Shown here in pieces: positions 63,420 through 64,000 of a DNA stretch of 64,000 nucleotides. This DNA comes from Chrysaora quinquecirrha. Its lineage: Eukaryota > Cnidaria > Scyphozoa > Semaeostomeae > Pelagiidae. Each line of letters opens with the position of its first letter. Position 1 is the first letter of the stretch. The notes beneath the pieces were generated by a model, which saw only the letters and a list, made by a program, of their open reading frames with translations, was not told where the DNA came from and searched no databases. Both the position numbers and the translations under genes were made by a program. Location: assembly GCA_014526335.1 (NCBI GenBank), contig JACTAT010000060.1, forward strand, positions 5,015,160 through 5,079,159, in the 5' to 3' direction.

Positions 63420-64000
63420 GTATGTAAAGAACACTTTGCATAATACGTTGTAATGTAATGTAGGTATTTAAGTAGGCCCCAAATCATTGTAAGAACAGTT
63501 AATGATGAAGATCATGGATCGAAACGTTAAGTTGTCTATATTTCTCAATTTCTTGCATTATACAATGAATGAATTAGGCTTTAGGAACTTCGTTCATCAT
63601 TTTTTCGTCAGAAAAAGGCTTAAGCAGAATCTGTTCAGAAGTGCAGTGATTTCATTTTGGTTAATTCTGTTACTAATAAGACGCAGAGAAATTTTCATGA
63701 AATTGTAATCAATTTTATTAGTTGAATATCCTCAGTCGTACGTTTTCCTGTCAGTTGATTGATATCCATATTTATTTTGTTATTTTGTTGTTGTAAATAA
63801 TGTGGAAAAGGGTAAAGAGCATTGTAAAGAACAAAAAAGTGTGCCGGTCTGCTGCCTGTGAACTGCTTGATTTAGGATGATCATTTAATTAGGTCAAGGC
63901 ATCATTCAACATATCTTGCGAACTTGTCGAATCGATAGGTTCGAACTTATCGAACTTATTAAGTTGCTGTATATTGCTGTATTATGTACTGCTTCTAGGT
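63420..64000. other. COLGALT intron running off the window
   Basis: No further exon with family resemblance is seen after the donor at 63420. The stretch near 63925-63960 has short repeats of TCGAACTTATCGAA. Confidence 0.5.

Overview
The window is metazoan nuclear DNA: spliced genes with GT-AG introns, AT-rich introns and intergenic DNA, and very many transposable elements. The RLE-type LINE, the tRNA-derived SINEs and the dense MITE load suggest a cnidarian, probably an anthozoan. That placement is inferred from remembered family resemblance. All exon models were built by eye from reading frames, splice sites and phases; none was aligned computationally.

Layout from left to right: (1) 1-10.2 kb, the 5' part of a choline-transporter-like gene (SLC44 family) on the minus strand. 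Its introns hold tRNA-derived SINEs, and one SINE was split by a 5'-truncated RLE-type LINE with a 14-bp target-site duplication. (2) 12.3-25.3 kb, a kynurenine aminotransferase gene (KYAT) on the minus strand. It has a readable mitochondrial presequence, a tandem pair of 72-nt alternative exons, and no visible exon for the PLP-lysine segment. (3) 27.3-45.5 kb, a complete PRRC2 (BAT2-type) gene on the minus strand, about 2,927 codons in 12 exons, with two apparent 1-nt deficits in its longest exon. (4) 46.37-52.41 kb, a TTAA-flanked, TIR-bounded 6.04-kb DNA transposon. It carries two intact convergent spliced genes: a THAP/DDE transposase (839 aa) and a 231-aa protein made largely of the zinc-cysteine 'ballast' domain known from the P2X7 receptor C-terminus. 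(5) 54.8-59.45 kb, a 4.7-kb foldback structure whose arms are head-to-head tandem arrays of a 178-bp repeat (10 and 8 units). (6) 59.5 kb to the right edge, internal exons of a procollagen galactosyltransferase (COLGALT/GT25) on the plus strand, open at the 3' side.

The host genes are ordinary housekeeping or metabolic genes: choline transport, kynurenine metabolism, RNA and stress-granule biology, and collagen glycosylation. The most distinctive object is the two-gene transposon at 46.37-52.41 kb. Its TIRs, TTAA duplications, catalytic D-D-E residues, THAP zinc ligands and intact frames all point to a recently active Kolobok-like element. Its second gene encodes a P2X7-type ballast domain, and a shared TGACGTAA-containing motif lies 100-120 bp upstream of each gene. 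Many smaller foldbacks and MITEs (TA, 7-bp and 9-bp target duplications) fill the introns.
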